Notes: generated by a model from the letters alone, not told the origin. 64,000 bases of DNA from Crocinitomicaceae bacterium (GCA_002707155.1 PAME01000018.1:62001-126000), one strand, 5' to 3'; counted from the first letter of the stretch, positions 28,420 to 38,984 are shown. Translations and numbers: made by a program.

Positions 28420-29175
28420 CTAAGTATGCAGGGCTTTAAGTCTTTTTTCAAAAGCCGCTTTGTTATCTCTTGCTACCTTAACGATTGAGCCGTTTTCCAT
28501 TAGTACGTTGCTTTCATGACGAGTGTATTTCTGAATGTTTTGAATGTTAACCAAATTGGACCTGTGCACTCTATAGAAGTCTGTATTGTCTTCTAAAATA
28601 GCTTCAAAATATTTAAGCTTTTTACTTACTAGAATATCATTTCCGCGCAATAATGAAAGAGTGGAATATGATCCATCTGCTTCAATATGACAGATTTCAG
28701 AAACTTTTATGAAAATCAAACCATCTGATACCGGAACTGCTATTTTCTCAATACGATCGGAGGACATATTGCTTTTTAGCGTTTCAAGCTTCTTCGACAT
28801 ATTTGGAATTGCTAGCCGAGCTCTCAATTTTTCAATTGCACTTTCTAATTTATCTAAGCGAATTGGCTTCAGGATATAATCTATCGCAGATACTTCAAAA
28901 GCCTGCACTGCATATTGGTTATAGGCTGTTACAAAAATAATTTCAAAGGATATTTCTTTAAAAAAGCCCAATAATTCCAGTCCAGAATACATCGGCATTT
29001 CAATGTCAAGAAATACAACGTCTGGTTCAAGTTGGTTAATCGCTAAAACACCTTCTGGTACATTTGCACAGGTCTGCAATACTTCAACGTTTGTATTGTG
29101 CTCTTCCAATGCATTTTTCAATAAACGACGAGCTCCTTCTTCGTCGTCAATAATTATTGCTTTTATCGTTTTCAA
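28420..29175 (-). CDS. LytTR-family response regulator
   Basis: A 251-residue cytosolic DNA-binding regulator. The receiver domain (1-120) has acidic residues in IIDDEEGARR and phosphoacceptor D in VVFLDIEMP, with later T and K (VTAYN, LKPI). The C-terminal LytTR domain starts near residue 145 (ICHIEADGSYSTLSL, FYRVHRSNLVNIQNI). It pairs with the TPR/LytS-type kinase directly upstream on the same strand, 12 bases away once the kinase frame is read through its last in-frame stop. Target genes are not visible. Confidence 0.93.
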   Translation of the reverse strand: MKTIKAIIIDDEEGARRLLKNALEEHNTNVEVLQTCANVPEGVLAINQLEPDVVFLDIEMPMYSGLELLGFFKEISFEIIFVTAYNQYAVQAFEVSAIDYILKPIRLDKLESAIEKLRARLAIPNMSKKLETLKSNMSSDRIEKIAVPVSDGLIFIKVSEICHIEADGSYSTLSLLRGNDILVSKKLKYFEAILEDNTDFYRVHRSNLVNIQNIQKYTRHESNVLMENGSIVKVARDNKAAFEKRLKALHT

Positions 29176-29187
29176 TGAGCAAAGGAA

Positions 29188-31014
29188 TTAGTTAAACGTA
29201 AATTGAATTTTAGTTCCAGAAGGTTGTAAATCAATTATTTATAGCGAAATATCAATGTCCAGTGACTCTTTCACCAGCTTGAGTCTTTGTTCGTTTGCCT
29301 TCATAGCAAAACTGGTGTGATTTTGTTCTCTACGTGCATTAATTACTTTTGATTGCTCTCTTCCAATTCCATTATCAAGAATTGCAATTTGGAGCTTATT
29401 ATTAACCTTGGTGATATTAATCGTTAGTTTTTTATCGCCTGTTTTATGTAAAAGACCGTGCTTAATTGCATTTTCAATATACGGTTGCAAAAGCAGGCTA
29501 GGTATTGATTTGTTTTGGAGTTCCTCAGCATCAAGAGTGGAGCTTATCTCAAAACTAAACTCTTCGCCAAACCTCAGTTTTTCAGGTTCTAAGTAGAGCT
29601 TTATAGTATCCAATTCTTGGTTTAAAGATATGGTGTTTTTTTGCGAATAGTCTAGTGTTTGTCTCATTAAATCGGCAAATTTTCCGAGGTAAATATTAGA
29701 GTTTCTAATGTCTTTTTGAAGGATTAAATCTTGTACTGAATTAAGAGCGTTAAAAACAAAATGCGGATTCATTTGCGAGTTAATTGTCCGAATGAGACTT
29801 TGCATTAGTTCTTTTTCGATTTTCTCAGCTTCGAATCGTTGTCGTAGTGTTCTGCGCTGATTCCAGAAGAACAATAAAATTCCAATTGCAAAAAGCGCGA
29901 ACAAAATAATTGCAATAAAAATCCAAAGGTTTCGCTGCTTAAGTTGTTCTTGAGTTTTGATTTGATTTTTTTCGAGTTCACTAATTTTTTGTTGAGCTTC
30001 TTTAGCTCGCTCAACTAGGTAAGACACCGATGCCGACTGATTTCGCTTGGTTTGTAAAGCTTGTTTCCTGCTGTATTCTTCTAAACTATTTGCAGCTTCT
30101 TCAAATTGGTCCAGTTCTAAAGCTAGGTAGGCTTTACTCCTCAATATGTTGGCTTCTACATTTTTAAGGTCGTTGTTTTGGGCTTGTTTTAATGCTAAAT
30201 CAAAATAATGGAATGCAGAATCGTATCGCTGTAGTCCTTCAAAAGCCATTGCAGCCCTGTAATAGCCGTAGCATTTAACATCGGCATAGTTGTTTACCAT
30301 TGATTGTTTTATTGCGTTAGAAGCATTTAAAAGGGCCGCTTCAAAATTTTTGCGTTTGATGAAAATTTTAGCAAGATTGAGGTCGCCAAAACAACGTTCT
30401 TTTGTACCATAAGGACCAATTAGCTTTGCACGATTATGGGCTTTAGAAATGTATTTCAGCGCGCTATCCAACTATTTGTCGTTGGCGTAAATATTTCCAA
30501 GGCCATTGTAATGATTGGACAATGCTCTACTTTTTAGCACTGAATCTGCTTGGTATAAAGGTGCTAAGGAAATCGCTTTTTTAAGGTAGGTAACCCCTTG
30601 TTCTACATTCCCTTGTTGAGCGATCATTCCACCTGCAGAATTGTAACAAGCCGCCAACCATATAGCATTTTCTTCTTTTTTAAAATAAGGTATTGCTTCA
30701 TTAATTAAATCTAAAGCCTCTTGGAAGTCTCCAGTAATGGTCTTCTCAATAGATTTTCGAAATTTAAACTGAGCATTAAGAATCTTATTGTTTAATTGAA
30801 TGGAACGGTCTAAAAACCAATTTATTAACTGATTTCTTTCTTGGGCATTAAACTCCGGTACATCAATGATTTTACCTGTCCATTCCGAAAAGAATGCGCT
30901 GTCAGTGCTTGAATAGATAACATGCTTCATACTGTCTAACCGGGCGTTGCTTTTAGCTTTTACCTGGTAGCTTCCTAGAAGTAAAACAAAGAAGAGGATA
31001 AGTTTACAATTCAT
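29188..31014 (-). pseudogene. TPR-containing LytS-type sensor histidine kinase with two in-frame stops
   Basis: The intact form is about 608 residues: signal peptide (ending SYQVKAKS), TPR repeats, one transmembrane helix (IFIAIILFALFAIGILLFF), then a His_kinase domain with NSQMNPHFVFNALNSVQDLI and the ATPase motif DNGIGREQS. Two stops interrupt a single unbroken frame. TAG at 30472-30474 sits between IYANDK and LDSALKY. TAA at 29239-29241 sits between DIDISL and IIDLQPSGTKIQFTFN, the normal C-terminal strand of the kinase. A CAG-to-TAG and a CAA-to-TAA change would explain both. The sensor for the adjacent LytTR regulator is therefore probably inactive, unless these are sequence errors. Confidence 0.8.
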
Positions 31015-31038
31015 TCAGTAACTGCGAGTAGACAAAAT

Positions 31039-31066
31039 AAAGAAAACCGATAAATCGGCTTTCTCT
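31039..31066 (-). terminator. Hairpin terminator of the T9SS LamG gene
   Basis: On the minus strand AGAAAGCCGA-TTTA-TCGGTTTTCT forms a stem (one mismatch) followed by T-rich TTATTTTG. It lies 30 bases after the stop of the 31097-33358 gene and before the kinase start. Confidence 0.6.
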
Positions 31067-31096
31067 AAATTGAATTATTCTATTTGTATTTGGTCT

Positions 31097-33358
31097 TTAT
31101 TCTTTTACAAAACGAATATAAGCTTGCTTAGAATGATCATTTATTTGCATAATATAAATACCTTGAGATAATTCGCCAATTTGTATTTGATGCGTTTGTT
31201 GTTTTTCTATTAATACTTGTCCGGAAAGCGAAAGTATCGTGACATCAAAATCGCTTGTTGCGCTGCCTTTAATAGTTAGAACATCAGATGCAGGGTTAGG
31301 ATACACATTATAAGTTTGTAAGGTATTTTGGTGAATGCTAGTTGCAGAATCAACTGGATCTCCGCCGCCACCACCGCCATTATTACCACCATTATTATTG
31401 CCTTGATTTTCAAAACAACCAAGATCAATAGTATCGTTAAACATTCTTGGGTTTCCCGCTAAGTCATTCAAAGGAAGGACAGAGCTGATAGCTGTTCCAG
31501 CGTCAACCGCAGCAGAGGAGTTCAACAATTGAAAATCACTGGCTGATGCATCAACAAAATCTGCACTTTTTACGATTATATTATTCAACGCTGCTCTAGG
31601 ACTGATAGAAGTTGTATCATCAATTAAACAGTTTCTTATATCAATAACACTAGGGTTTCCATTTCCTGTAACACTTGGGTAGCCAAAGTTTCCTTCCATT
31701 TGAGTATTGTTACTCATTATACAATTTTCTAAAGAGGTGATGTTTTGTCCGCTGCCAAACCTGCGGTGAGTAGACAAAAGAATCTTTGTTGTTGAGCTAC
31801 TCGTATCCATATTATTAGCCCAAGTAGTATTTATAAAGCCAGCGCCTATTAGCCCACCGTTGTAACTTATTATCCGGCCGCCATGTCCATATTGGCCTAA
31901 ACTGGTTCCAATATCAATAATTTCATTGTTATTGATTAAGCAATTGGTCATTTTAAATGAAATGTTTTTTCCAAACGTTAGCAAATCAAAAGGTGCTGCA
32001 ATCCGAGCTTTATTAGCTGAGAAAGTACAATTGATAAAGTTGATATTTTTCTCACTAAATTCAGCAAACACTGCTATGCCTGCTCCTGCTGCTCCTACAT
32101 TGTTTCTCCATGTGCAATTTGCAAAATCTACTGTCGTAACATTAGATTCTATAAGAGTACCATCACCAAAGCGACCAAAACGATTCGATCCTAGCGCATT
32201 CGCATGTCCATCTTCGATAATAAGTCCATCAACGTATGCTTTGTTAATTGCGTCAGCAGCAGTTTGAGCGAATGGACCAATAAAAACACAATAGGCATTA
32301 TTGCTCATATCGCCATCGTCACCTAAATCTCCAGATAATATGGTTTCATTTGCTCTCCAATCGCGCTGGTTAATGTTAGTTTCCGTTCCATCACCACTAA
32401 ATCCACCATAAACAGAAATAGCTTCACTGGTCCAGGCGAATGTTGCGCCTCTGTTGGTGCCACTTCTTATGTATTTTCCTTTTACAACCCAAATTTGGTC
32501 TCCATCTCCTGAATTAAAAAATGCATCTCTTATATCTGCATAAGCATTGCTCCAGCTAGTGCCATCATCATTTCCTGTAGCTGCATGGTTAACATAAATG
32601 GTCTTTGGAGTTGGAGGAATTTCATTGAACAAATTCCCAACTTCCGCATCGGTTAAAGAACTAAGATAAACGCGTACATCGTCAAAACTGCCTTCGTAAT
32701 CGGATAGAGGAGCAATGCGAAAAGAAGCTCTTCGAATAAAGTCTCCTATGCCTCTTGGTGTTGTTACCGAACCAGTTAAACCAGCAGCTAATACATTATT
32801 TACAAACACATTAATATCTAAGTTGCTACCATTTGGTGTAGCTCTAAAAACGATATGATGCCAATTTCCATTATCCAAAGAATCTACAGCAGTTTTGTTC
32901 GTATATGCGCGATAAGATCCGTTGGTGTACATACCAGCTCTCCAACTCAGTTGAGTACCAGTTGCAGTAAAGGTTGCATTCATTTCGAACCCAGTAGTTC
33001 CTTGACCACTATAATTTCCGTAAAACTGAATAAGACGCGTACTGCCTGAAGTATCATCGTCCATTTTTATCCAATAACTAACCGTTAGTGGTCTATAGTT
33101 AATATTATTCGTTAGGGCTGTAACTAAGCTATTGCCACTACTTATGGAGATAGCTTGACCATCCGTGCCTTTTCTGTTTTTAGTTTCTGAAACTGATCCA
33201 CTGGTTGTAAAGTTTGCCAAATCTTGAGCCGAACTGGCACCACAATTTGCTAATGAGCCGTTATTAAATAAATAAGCGGCCGAAAATCCACTGGGTATCT
33301 GCGCAAACGTTAAAATGATTAGCGTTAATGCTAAGGTAGTAAGTATTGTTTTTTTCAT
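31097..33358 (-). CDS. T9SS-secreted LamG plus right-handed beta-helix protein
   Basis: A 753-residue secreted or surface protein. Signal peptide 1-19 (ILTFAQ). A LamG/concanavalin-like domain (about 25-245) is recognised by YRPLTVSYWIKMDDDTSGS and DNGNWHHIVFRATPNG. A parallel beta-helix of the choice-of-anchor Q type (about 255-650) starts with IYVNHAATGNDDGTSWSNAY and contains many small N-rich turns. A G/N-rich linker (GNNNGGNNGGGGGG) leads to the T9SS type A sorting domain (YNVYPNPASDVLTIKG… to RFVKE). It is probably an adhesin or polysaccharide-binding protein. A terminator follows. Confidence 0.88.
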   Translation of the reverse strand: MKKTILTTLALTLIILTFAQIPSGFSAAYLFNNGSLANCGASSAQDLANFTTSGSVSETKNRKGTDGQAISISSGNSLVTALTNNINYRPLTVSYWIKMDDDTSGSTRLIQFYGNYSGQGTTGFEMNATFTATGTQLSWRAGMYTNGSYRAYTNKTAVDSLDNGNWHHIVFRATPNGSNLDINVFVNNVLAAGLTGSVTTPRGIGDFIRRASFRIAPLSDYEGSFDDVRVYLSSLTDAEVGNLFNEIPPTPKTIYVNHAATGNDDGTSWSNAYADIRDAFFNSGDGDQIWVVKGKYIRSGTNRGATFAWTSEAISVYGGFSGDGTETNINQRDWRANETILSGDLGDDGDMSNNAYCVFIGPFAQTAADAINKAYVDGLIIEDGHANALGSNRFGRFGDGTLIESNVTTVDFANCTWRNNVGAAGAGIAVFAEFSEKNINFINCTFSANKARIAAPFDLLTFGKNISFKMTNCLINNNEIIDIGTSLGQYGHGGRIISYNGGLIGAGFINTTWANNMDTSSSTTKILLSTHRRFGSGQNITSLENCIMSNNTQMEGNFGYPSVTGNGNPSVIDIRNCLIDDTTSISPRAALNNIIVKSADFVDASASDFQLLNSSAAVDAGTAISSVLPLNDLAGNPRMFNDTIDLGCFENQGNNNGGNNGGGGGGDPVDSATSIHQNTLQTYNVYPNPASDVLTIKGSATSDFDVTILSLSGQVLIEKQQTHQIQIGELSQGIYIMQINDHSKQAYIRFVKE

Positions 33359-33532
33359 TATTTATAAGTTTTATATGCCAACAAAAATGCAGGCGCACTT
33401 ATTCGTAAACAACACTTAACCCATGAGTCGTTAAAATGAGTTCGTAAGTCGTTTTTTTTTATAAAACGGAGTCTAGAATTCAAAACGGGAATTTGAAAAT
33501 TAGGATGTTCTTAGTTGGAGGTTATTGGAGGG

Positions 33533-34621
33533 TTAGTCCAACTCCTTGTTACACTTTTTCCAGAAAGCAAAAAAAGAAGGATAGTATCCTTTTACAGAAA
33601 ACATCCAATCTCGCTCATCTTGCTTACCAATAAAATGCTGATTACTAGGATGCTCTTTAAAAATGATTCGAGATGAGTCAAGTTGTTCTTGTAAATCAGA
33701 AAACTCACCTACAAAAATATGAATGTCTTTGATATTTTTGGACAATGCTAGCGCAAAATCAAGTGGTTTACTAGCAACTGGATATTTATCAAAAAAACTA
33801 GGCTCCAAAATTAGTACACGATTAACGGATTCGTTTTTTCGCCATTCGGGGTCAAGGTTATAATAGGTGTAGACGCAGGTGGGAAGTTCTTTGTTAAGCG
33901 CCAAATCATTGCTAGCTGGTAGCTCAGTTTTCAATTCAAATTGTTCTTTATGTAAAAGGAGTTTTGGCGTTTTAAGCGTTTCAAATTGATCGTATTCAAC
34001 ATCCAAAAAGGTATCTGTTTGTTCACTTTCAAAAAAGTTATTTATGTTTTCCTGATTGGCATAGTATTTTTTATTGGCATTTGCTCCAGCCACCCATTGC
34101 CAGCTCAATGCATTGCTTGCCCAATCCCCATCTAGTAGATTGGCATACATCCATTGCGCCGGCTGAAACCAATGCGCATGCCCAATATTACAGGCAATTG
34201 AGGCAACATACATACGCATGTGATTGTGCATGTAGCCGGTATTGTAAAACTCAAGAATAGCTTGATCAACTGCCTCAATTCCAGTTTGGGCTTGAATGAG
34301 TGTACTAGGAATTTTATGATGAGACACATGAGGCTGCTCGTGTTTCAAATCGTTATCAATAGCAGTTCCTTTTGCAATCCAAACTTGCTGCCAATAATCC
34401 CTCCAAGCCAGTTCCTGAATGAGCTTGACCGTATCAAAATAGGCGAGTTCCAGGTTAAGAATATGCTGGAACACCATTTTGGTAGAAATTACTCCTCGCG
34501 CTATGTATGGACTTAAACGAGTTACAGCTCCAGATTTATGATTTCTGGTAGCACCGTATTTTTTTGGATCGATACTCTGAATGCGCTCCAGAATAGATGT
34601 TATATCGCTGGGGAAATTCAT
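33533..34621 (-). CDS. Photolyase/cryptochrome-like FAD-binding protein, Rossmann-like part at C-terminus
   Basis: About 362 residues from ATG 34621; an upstream in-frame start at 34666 would overlap the previous gene further. The N-terminal ~210 residues carry the FAD-binding helical domain of photolyases: TRLSPYIARGVIS, QELAWRDYWQQVW, YMHNHMRMYVAS and WQWVAGANANKKYYANQENINNF. The usual N-terminal antenna domain is absent. A different alpha/beta segment follows (VNRVLILEPSFFDKYPV, IHIFVGEF, VKGYYPSFFAFWKKC). This suggests a permuted or divergent class; light-dependent DNA repair is plausible but unproven. The start overlaps the DUF2805 stop by 4 bases, so the two are coupled. Confidence 0.8.
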   Translation of the reverse strand: MNFPSDITSILERIQSIDPKKYGATRNHKSGAVTRLSPYIARGVISTKMVFQHILNLELAYFDTVKLIQELAWRDYWQQVWIAKGTAIDNDLKHEQPHVSHHKIPSTLIQAQTGIEAVDQAILEFYNTGYMHNHMRMYVASIACNIGHAHWFQPAQWMYANLLDGDWASNALSWQWVAGANANKKYYANQENINNFFESEQTDTFLDVEYDQFETLKTPKLLLHKEQFELKTELPASNDLALNKELPTCVYTYYNLDPEWRKNESVNRVLILEPSFFDKYPVASKPLDFALALSKNIKDIHIFVGEFSDLQEQLDSSRIIFKEHPSNQHFIGKQDERDWMFSVKGYYPSFFAFWKKCNKELD

Positions 34622-34896
34622 CGTTTCGCAATTTTGTTGCTCGAAATAGCGCGCTGACGAGAACATTTGAATCTTAGCATTTCAGCACTGCGTTTTTTTA
34701 AATGCTTACTGCTCACTCCACTATTCACTCTTTTCCTCCACAATCGAAACGATTTTGGCTTTAAGGTGTTCCGCATCAGCTGAATAACCTCGTTTTCTTT
34801 TAATCCAAATTGAAAATCAATAGCTTCGAAAGGAGTGCGATCTTCCCAGGCCATTTCAATAATTCTATCGTGGTCTCTTTCTGAAAGTAGGAGCAT
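34618..34896 (-). CDS. DUF2805/TIGR03643 small protein, photolyase neighbour
   Basis: A 92-residue basic protein. The N-terminus IIEMAWEDRTPFEAIDFQFG followed by LKENEVIQLMRNTLKPKSFRLWRKRV is the TIGR03643 (DUF2805) signature, which resembles a helix-turn-helix fold. The C-terminal tail is very basic (KHLKKRSAEMLRFKCSRQR). Members are often found beside photolyase or cryptochrome genes, as here, where the 4-base ATGA overlap implies coupled translation. The exact role is unknown; DNA binding is inferred. Confidence 0.8.
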   Translation of the reverse strand: MLLLSERDHDRIIEMAWEDRTPFEAIDFQFGLKENEVIQLMRNTLKPKSFRLWRKRVNSGVSSKHLKKRSAEMLRFKCSRQRAISSNKIAKR

Positions 34897-34942
34897 ACTG
34901 TTAGGACAGATTTCAATGGGATTGGTTGACTCGGAGTTTCCT

Positions 34943-35473
34943 TTATTTCAATACTATGTTATCTATCAAAAGTTTAAAGTTCTCTTCTTTTTTGTTGCCG
35001 ATTAAAAATGTTATTTGTTCAATAAAATCGCTAGAAAAATTAGGCTGATCTAGTTTTCGCCCTCTATAGCTAGGGTACATTTCATTCAATGGAATCTCAA
35101 TTTCCTCCCAATCGCCAGTGGTTGAAAATGGGGCTATGTAGGAATAATAATCTTTTGAATTAGCTTTTACTCTAAATTGATAATTCTTGCCATCGCCTTT
35201 GAGCTTAATGATCGCCTTGGAGTATTTTTTCGTTGCTATTTTTGGAAATGAATAGCGCAGCGAAGAAAACCCACCGTAGTTTTCTAGGGAGATGTGGCCT
35301 TTAAATACTCCATGGCCTTCATTACTCAATTCGAAGGTGCCAGTTGATTTTCCGCCCATAACTCCATCAACTACTACAACCCAATCCTTGATCTTAGATT
35401 TTTTGTTGAAATCAAAAACTACTGCTGAACTCATTAGTGTTACTGAAATTAGGATAGACATTAGATACTTCAT
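34943..35473 (-). CDS. CIA30/NDUFAF1-like exported protein
   Basis: About 176 residues from ATG 35473 (a TTG at 35479 is also in frame). It has a short signal peptide (MSILISVTLMSSA). The body matches the CIA30 galactose-binding-like fold: DWVVVVDGVMGGKSTGTFE, GHISLENYGGFSSLRYSF, YSYIAPFSTTGDWEEIEIPL and a final ITFLIGNKKEENFKLLIDNI. Bacterial CIA30 proteins have no assigned function; the eukaryotic relative assists complex I assembly. It precedes DUF2805-photolyase on the same strand, with about 46 bases between. Confidence 0.82.
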   Translation of the reverse strand: MKYLMSILISVTLMSSAVVFDFNKKSKIKDWVVVVDGVMGGKSTGTFELSNEGHGVFKGHISLENYGGFSSLRYSFPKIATKKYSKAIIKLKGDGKNYQFRVKANSKDYYSYIAPFSTTGDWEEIEIPLNEMYPSYRGRKLDQPNFSSDFIEQITFLIGNKKEENFKLLIDNIVLK

Positions 35474-35721
35474 AACCAATCAACGATTAGTCCCTGTTAA
35501 GGTTCATTTAGCTTCGCAGCTAAAACACCGGAAACGAATGAAGGTGAAGCCAGAAGGCGCTGCATTGCATCAAATTAATTAAATATAACCTTGTTTACTT
35601 TTATTTCCCAATTTAGATTCTACTGCAACTTTTCAGAACCTAAAAATGGTAGCCCAAACGATTAGAATACTTGAAATAAAAGGTATTGGGATTATTTTCA
35701 CACATCCTCTGTAATATGCGG

Positions 35722-36720
35722 TTATTCAATAATTATCTGTTTAACAACGGTTCTATTAACATTGGTCATTTTTATAAAATAGGTACCACCTTTGTATTGT
35801 GAAATGTTGAGGTTTTTGGTTTTATCAAAGGAATCTTGAAGCATTAACTTTCCCGCAATGTCAAACAAGAACAGATCATAAAATTTTTCAGTTTTACTCT
35901 CAATTGTTATAGCATCCGAAGAGGGATTAGGATAAATAGAAAAGAACTTTTGAAAATCTTCAGTTACTGTCAAGCTGAGATTATCGCAATTATGCGCAAG
36001 GTCAAATTTAGTTTGTAAGGAGTCAATTGGTTCGACTCCAGAGTTGTTAGCCGTTCTTACTGAAACATTAAAAGAAGGCTTCCCAAAAACATCTGCAGGT
36101 TGCGCCACCTTAACAAAAGCGAAAAGAGAGGATGTTCCGTTAGAACTGCATCTAGTATCGGCTCCAACCATATTGGCTCCCTGAAGAGCTGCCATTAATT
36201 TACAAGCCAAATCGCCAGAGGCGTTAAGAAATCTCGATTCCATGGAGTCTAAAACTTCTTGGCCAAGTAGTATGTTTCCCTGAATTGAATAATACGGACC
36301 GATAATATGATTTTTGTAATTATCTGTTGATGATCCTGTATGCGCCGCCGTCTCAGGAGAACCATTAATTATTGCAGCTATTCCGTATTGTCTGCGTTGT
36401 GGTTGAGACTGAACATCATTTGCTACCAACCAACTAATAATTTGACTGGGTGTCTCTCCTAAATTCATTCGATTTGTTGCATTTGTTTGATTTGCGGGTA
36501 TGTAGTATGCTTGAGTGTTTATCGCACCAACATTTGGAATGAGTTGTCCTAGAAAATCATCATTCGACAATCCTGCTTGAAAAAGATCGACACAGGAGGC
36601 ACCAGCACTTCCAACTTCACCAGTGATGGAATCCACAGCAACAATTGAAAAAGTATCTTGGGAATTAGCAGGTTGTATTGCAAAAATGGCAAGGATACTT
36701 ACGAGTATTAGTTTTTTCAT
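35722..36720 (-). CDS. DUF1028 Ntn-hydrolase-like protein with T9SS sorting tail
   Basis: A 332-residue secreted protein: signal peptide 1-20 (IQPANSQ), DUF1028 domain 21-230, T9SS type A tail 255-332 (FFSIYPNPSSDAITIESK… VKQIIIE). DUF1028 shows the expected TFSIVAVDSITGEVGSAGAS start, GQLIPNVGAINTQAYY and QGNILLGQEVLDSM. The fold is Ntn-hydrolase-like, so a peptidase or amidase activity is possible but unproven. It stands alone, about 240 bases from CIA30 and divergent from the penicillin-binding protein. Confidence 0.87.
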   Translation of the reverse strand: MKKLILVSILAIFAIQPANSQDTFSIVAVDSITGEVGSAGASCVDLFQAGLSNDDFLGQLIPNVGAINTQAYYIPANQTNATNRMNLGETPSQIISWLVANDVQSQPQRRQYGIAAIINGSPETAAHTGSSTDNYKNHIIGPYYSIQGNILLGQEVLDSMESRFLNASGDLACKLMAALQGANMVGADTRCSSNGTSSLFAFVKVAQPADVFGKPSFNVSVRTANNSGVEPIDSLQTKFDLAHNCDNLSLTVTEDFQKFFSIYPNPSSDAITIESKTEKFYDLFLFDIAGKLMLQDSFDKTKNLNISQYKGGTYFIKMTNVNRTVVKQIIIE

Positions 36721-36868
36721 TTTTAGTCTAGTTTAAACGCAACTAACAACTCGCTAAGATAAACTTTCCAAATTGAAGTTTCGCTTATTTCGTTTATTGC
36801 TGAGCGTAAACAGCTGAAAAAATTAGGAGGACAGCAGATTTAATTCAACTTTGTAACCGAAGTTGATT

Positions 36869-38968
36869 ATGGCCAAAGTTGGAAACATGTTTTCTAAAAC
36901 CCTGCTCGCGCTTGGGGTTATATTTTTAGTGTTATTTGGCTTGCTCTGGAAGGGCTATTTACTAAATGTTCCTACTGAAGAAAAAATTGCGAATTATAAA
37001 CTACCACAGGCTTCAGAGATACTGAGTAGTGATAGTGTTTTGTTGGGAAAAATATATTTCGAAAACTGCAAATGTATTCCCATAGATGCGCTACCCGAAA
37101 ACTTAATAAATTGCCTCCTAGCAACTGAAGACATTAGGTTTTTTGAGCACAATGGTGTCGACTTTATTGGATTGTTGCGCGTTGGTTTTAAGACGTTGTT
37201 GTTAAGAGAGCAATCGGTTGGAGGTAGCACTATAACCTAGCAGTTGGTGAAAAACAGGTATCCTAGAAATACTTTTGAAATCGACTGTCTGCTGTTGCAC
37301 AAAATTCGTGAATGGTTTACGGCAATGAAAATGGAGCGCTTGTATTCCAAACAACAGTTACTGGTGCATTATTTTAATACCGTCCCTTTTGGTCACAATT
37401 GTTTTGGAATTCACACCGCGGCAAATTATTATTTTAATAAAAAACCTGCGGAATTGGAAGTTCAGGAAATGGCTACTTTGATTGGCTTGTTAAAAGGCAC
37501 TTCCCTTTATGACCCTGAGCGAAACCCAAGCAGGTGCATTGTTCGCCGAAACTTAGTCTTGAACAATATGTGTCGAGAAGGTTTTTTATCCTTAGATCAG
37601 TTGCATACAGCTTCTAATACTGAATTGGTATTAGCTAGTCAAAAAGAGCAGCAGCCCCAAATAGCGCCATTTTTTATGCAGTACATAAGCGGTAAAGTGG
37701 ATGAAATAATCGCTGCAATAAACGATAAAAAAAAGGTGCACATTAACCCATATACTGATGGTCTGCGCATTTACACCACCATTGACTCTAGAGTGCAACA
37801 GCACGCAGAAAATGCCTTAAAAATGCACTTAGATAGCCTACAAAAGCAATTTGATGCCGAATGGAATCAAGCGCGGTGGAATCAGAACAAAGAGACCTTA
37901 CTGCAATTGCTGAAAATGAAAAAGTATAGCGCTTATAAAAAAGTAATTTTTGCCTTGAATAACGACAGTGCGTTTACCCCAGAAATTGAACTGCTTCTAG
38001 AAGGAATGAAAACCGACTTGACACGCTTGCATGCCGGGTTTACTTGCATAAAAAACACCGGAGAAGTGCTTGCATGGGTAGGAGGCAGGGATTTTCGTTA
38101 TGCGCAATACGACCATGTAAAAAGCACTCGGCAAGTAGGTTCTGTATTTAAACCTATAGTTTACGTTACGGCTGTAGATCAAGGTGTTAACATCTGTAAT
38201 TATTTTAAAAATGACCATAGATCGTATAGCGATTTTGATGATTGGGAGCCTAGAAATGCGAGCAATAATTACCAAGGAGAATACACAATGAAGGGTGCGC
38301 TCACTTATTCTCTGAATGTTATTTCCGTGCAAGTTTTGTTTCGTGCTGGATTGTTGGATGTGTTGAATGTTGCCAATCAAATGGGAATAACGACAAACAT
38401 TCCTCAAGTTCCTAGTATTTCATTGGGCACACCAGATATAAGTTTATACGAAATGGTGAATGCCTACACTTGTTTTGCCAATGAAGGAAAACGGGTACAT
38501 ACTAAATACCTGAAGCGTATTTTTAGCAAAGACGGAGTATTACTTTATCTCGAACGTTCGAAATCAAATAAGGAGCTTTTTACTAAAAATGTTGCGGCAA
38601 TTATGACCAATATGTTGGAGTCAGCGGTTAATAGAGGAACTGCACGTTCTTTGCGCTCCAATTACCAATTGAAAGGTGCCATAGCTGGAAAAACAGGAAC
38701 TACTCAAAATCAATCGGATGGTTGGTTTATTGGTTACACTCCAAAGTTTTCGGCGGGAGCATGGGTTGGTGCTGAGAATCCAGGCATTCATTTCGAATCA
38801 ATTTCTGAAGGTGCCGGATCAAAAACAGCGCTCCCAATTTGGGCAAACTTTGCGCTTAACCTTCAAAACGATCCAGATTGCGCTCATTTGTTGGAAGGAG
38901 TATTTTCTCCACCTACAGCCAAATCCTTGCGGTGCTTAAATCAATCTTTATATCTAGAGCGAAAGTAA
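36869..38968 (+). pseudogene. Class A penicillin-binding protein 1 interrupted by in-frame TAG
   Basis: Transmembrane helix at the N-terminus, then the glycosyltransferase domain (GT51) with catalytic E in LLATEDIRFFEHNGVD, then GGSTIT. The next codon is TAG (37238-37240), where the family has Q (GGSTITQQLVKN), followed in frame by QLVKNRYPRNT and an otherwise complete protein. The transpeptidase domain has SVFK, SLN in TYSLNVISVQ and KTGT in GKTGTTQNQ. Full length would be 700 residues. A CAG-to-TAG change would split a cell-wall polymerase. The ATG at 36869 is preferred to the TTG at 36863. Loss is tolerable only if other PBPs exist elsewhere; read-through, or an error in the sequence, is also possible. 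Confidence 0.85.
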
Positions 38969-38984
38969 GAGTAGCAGCATGCTA

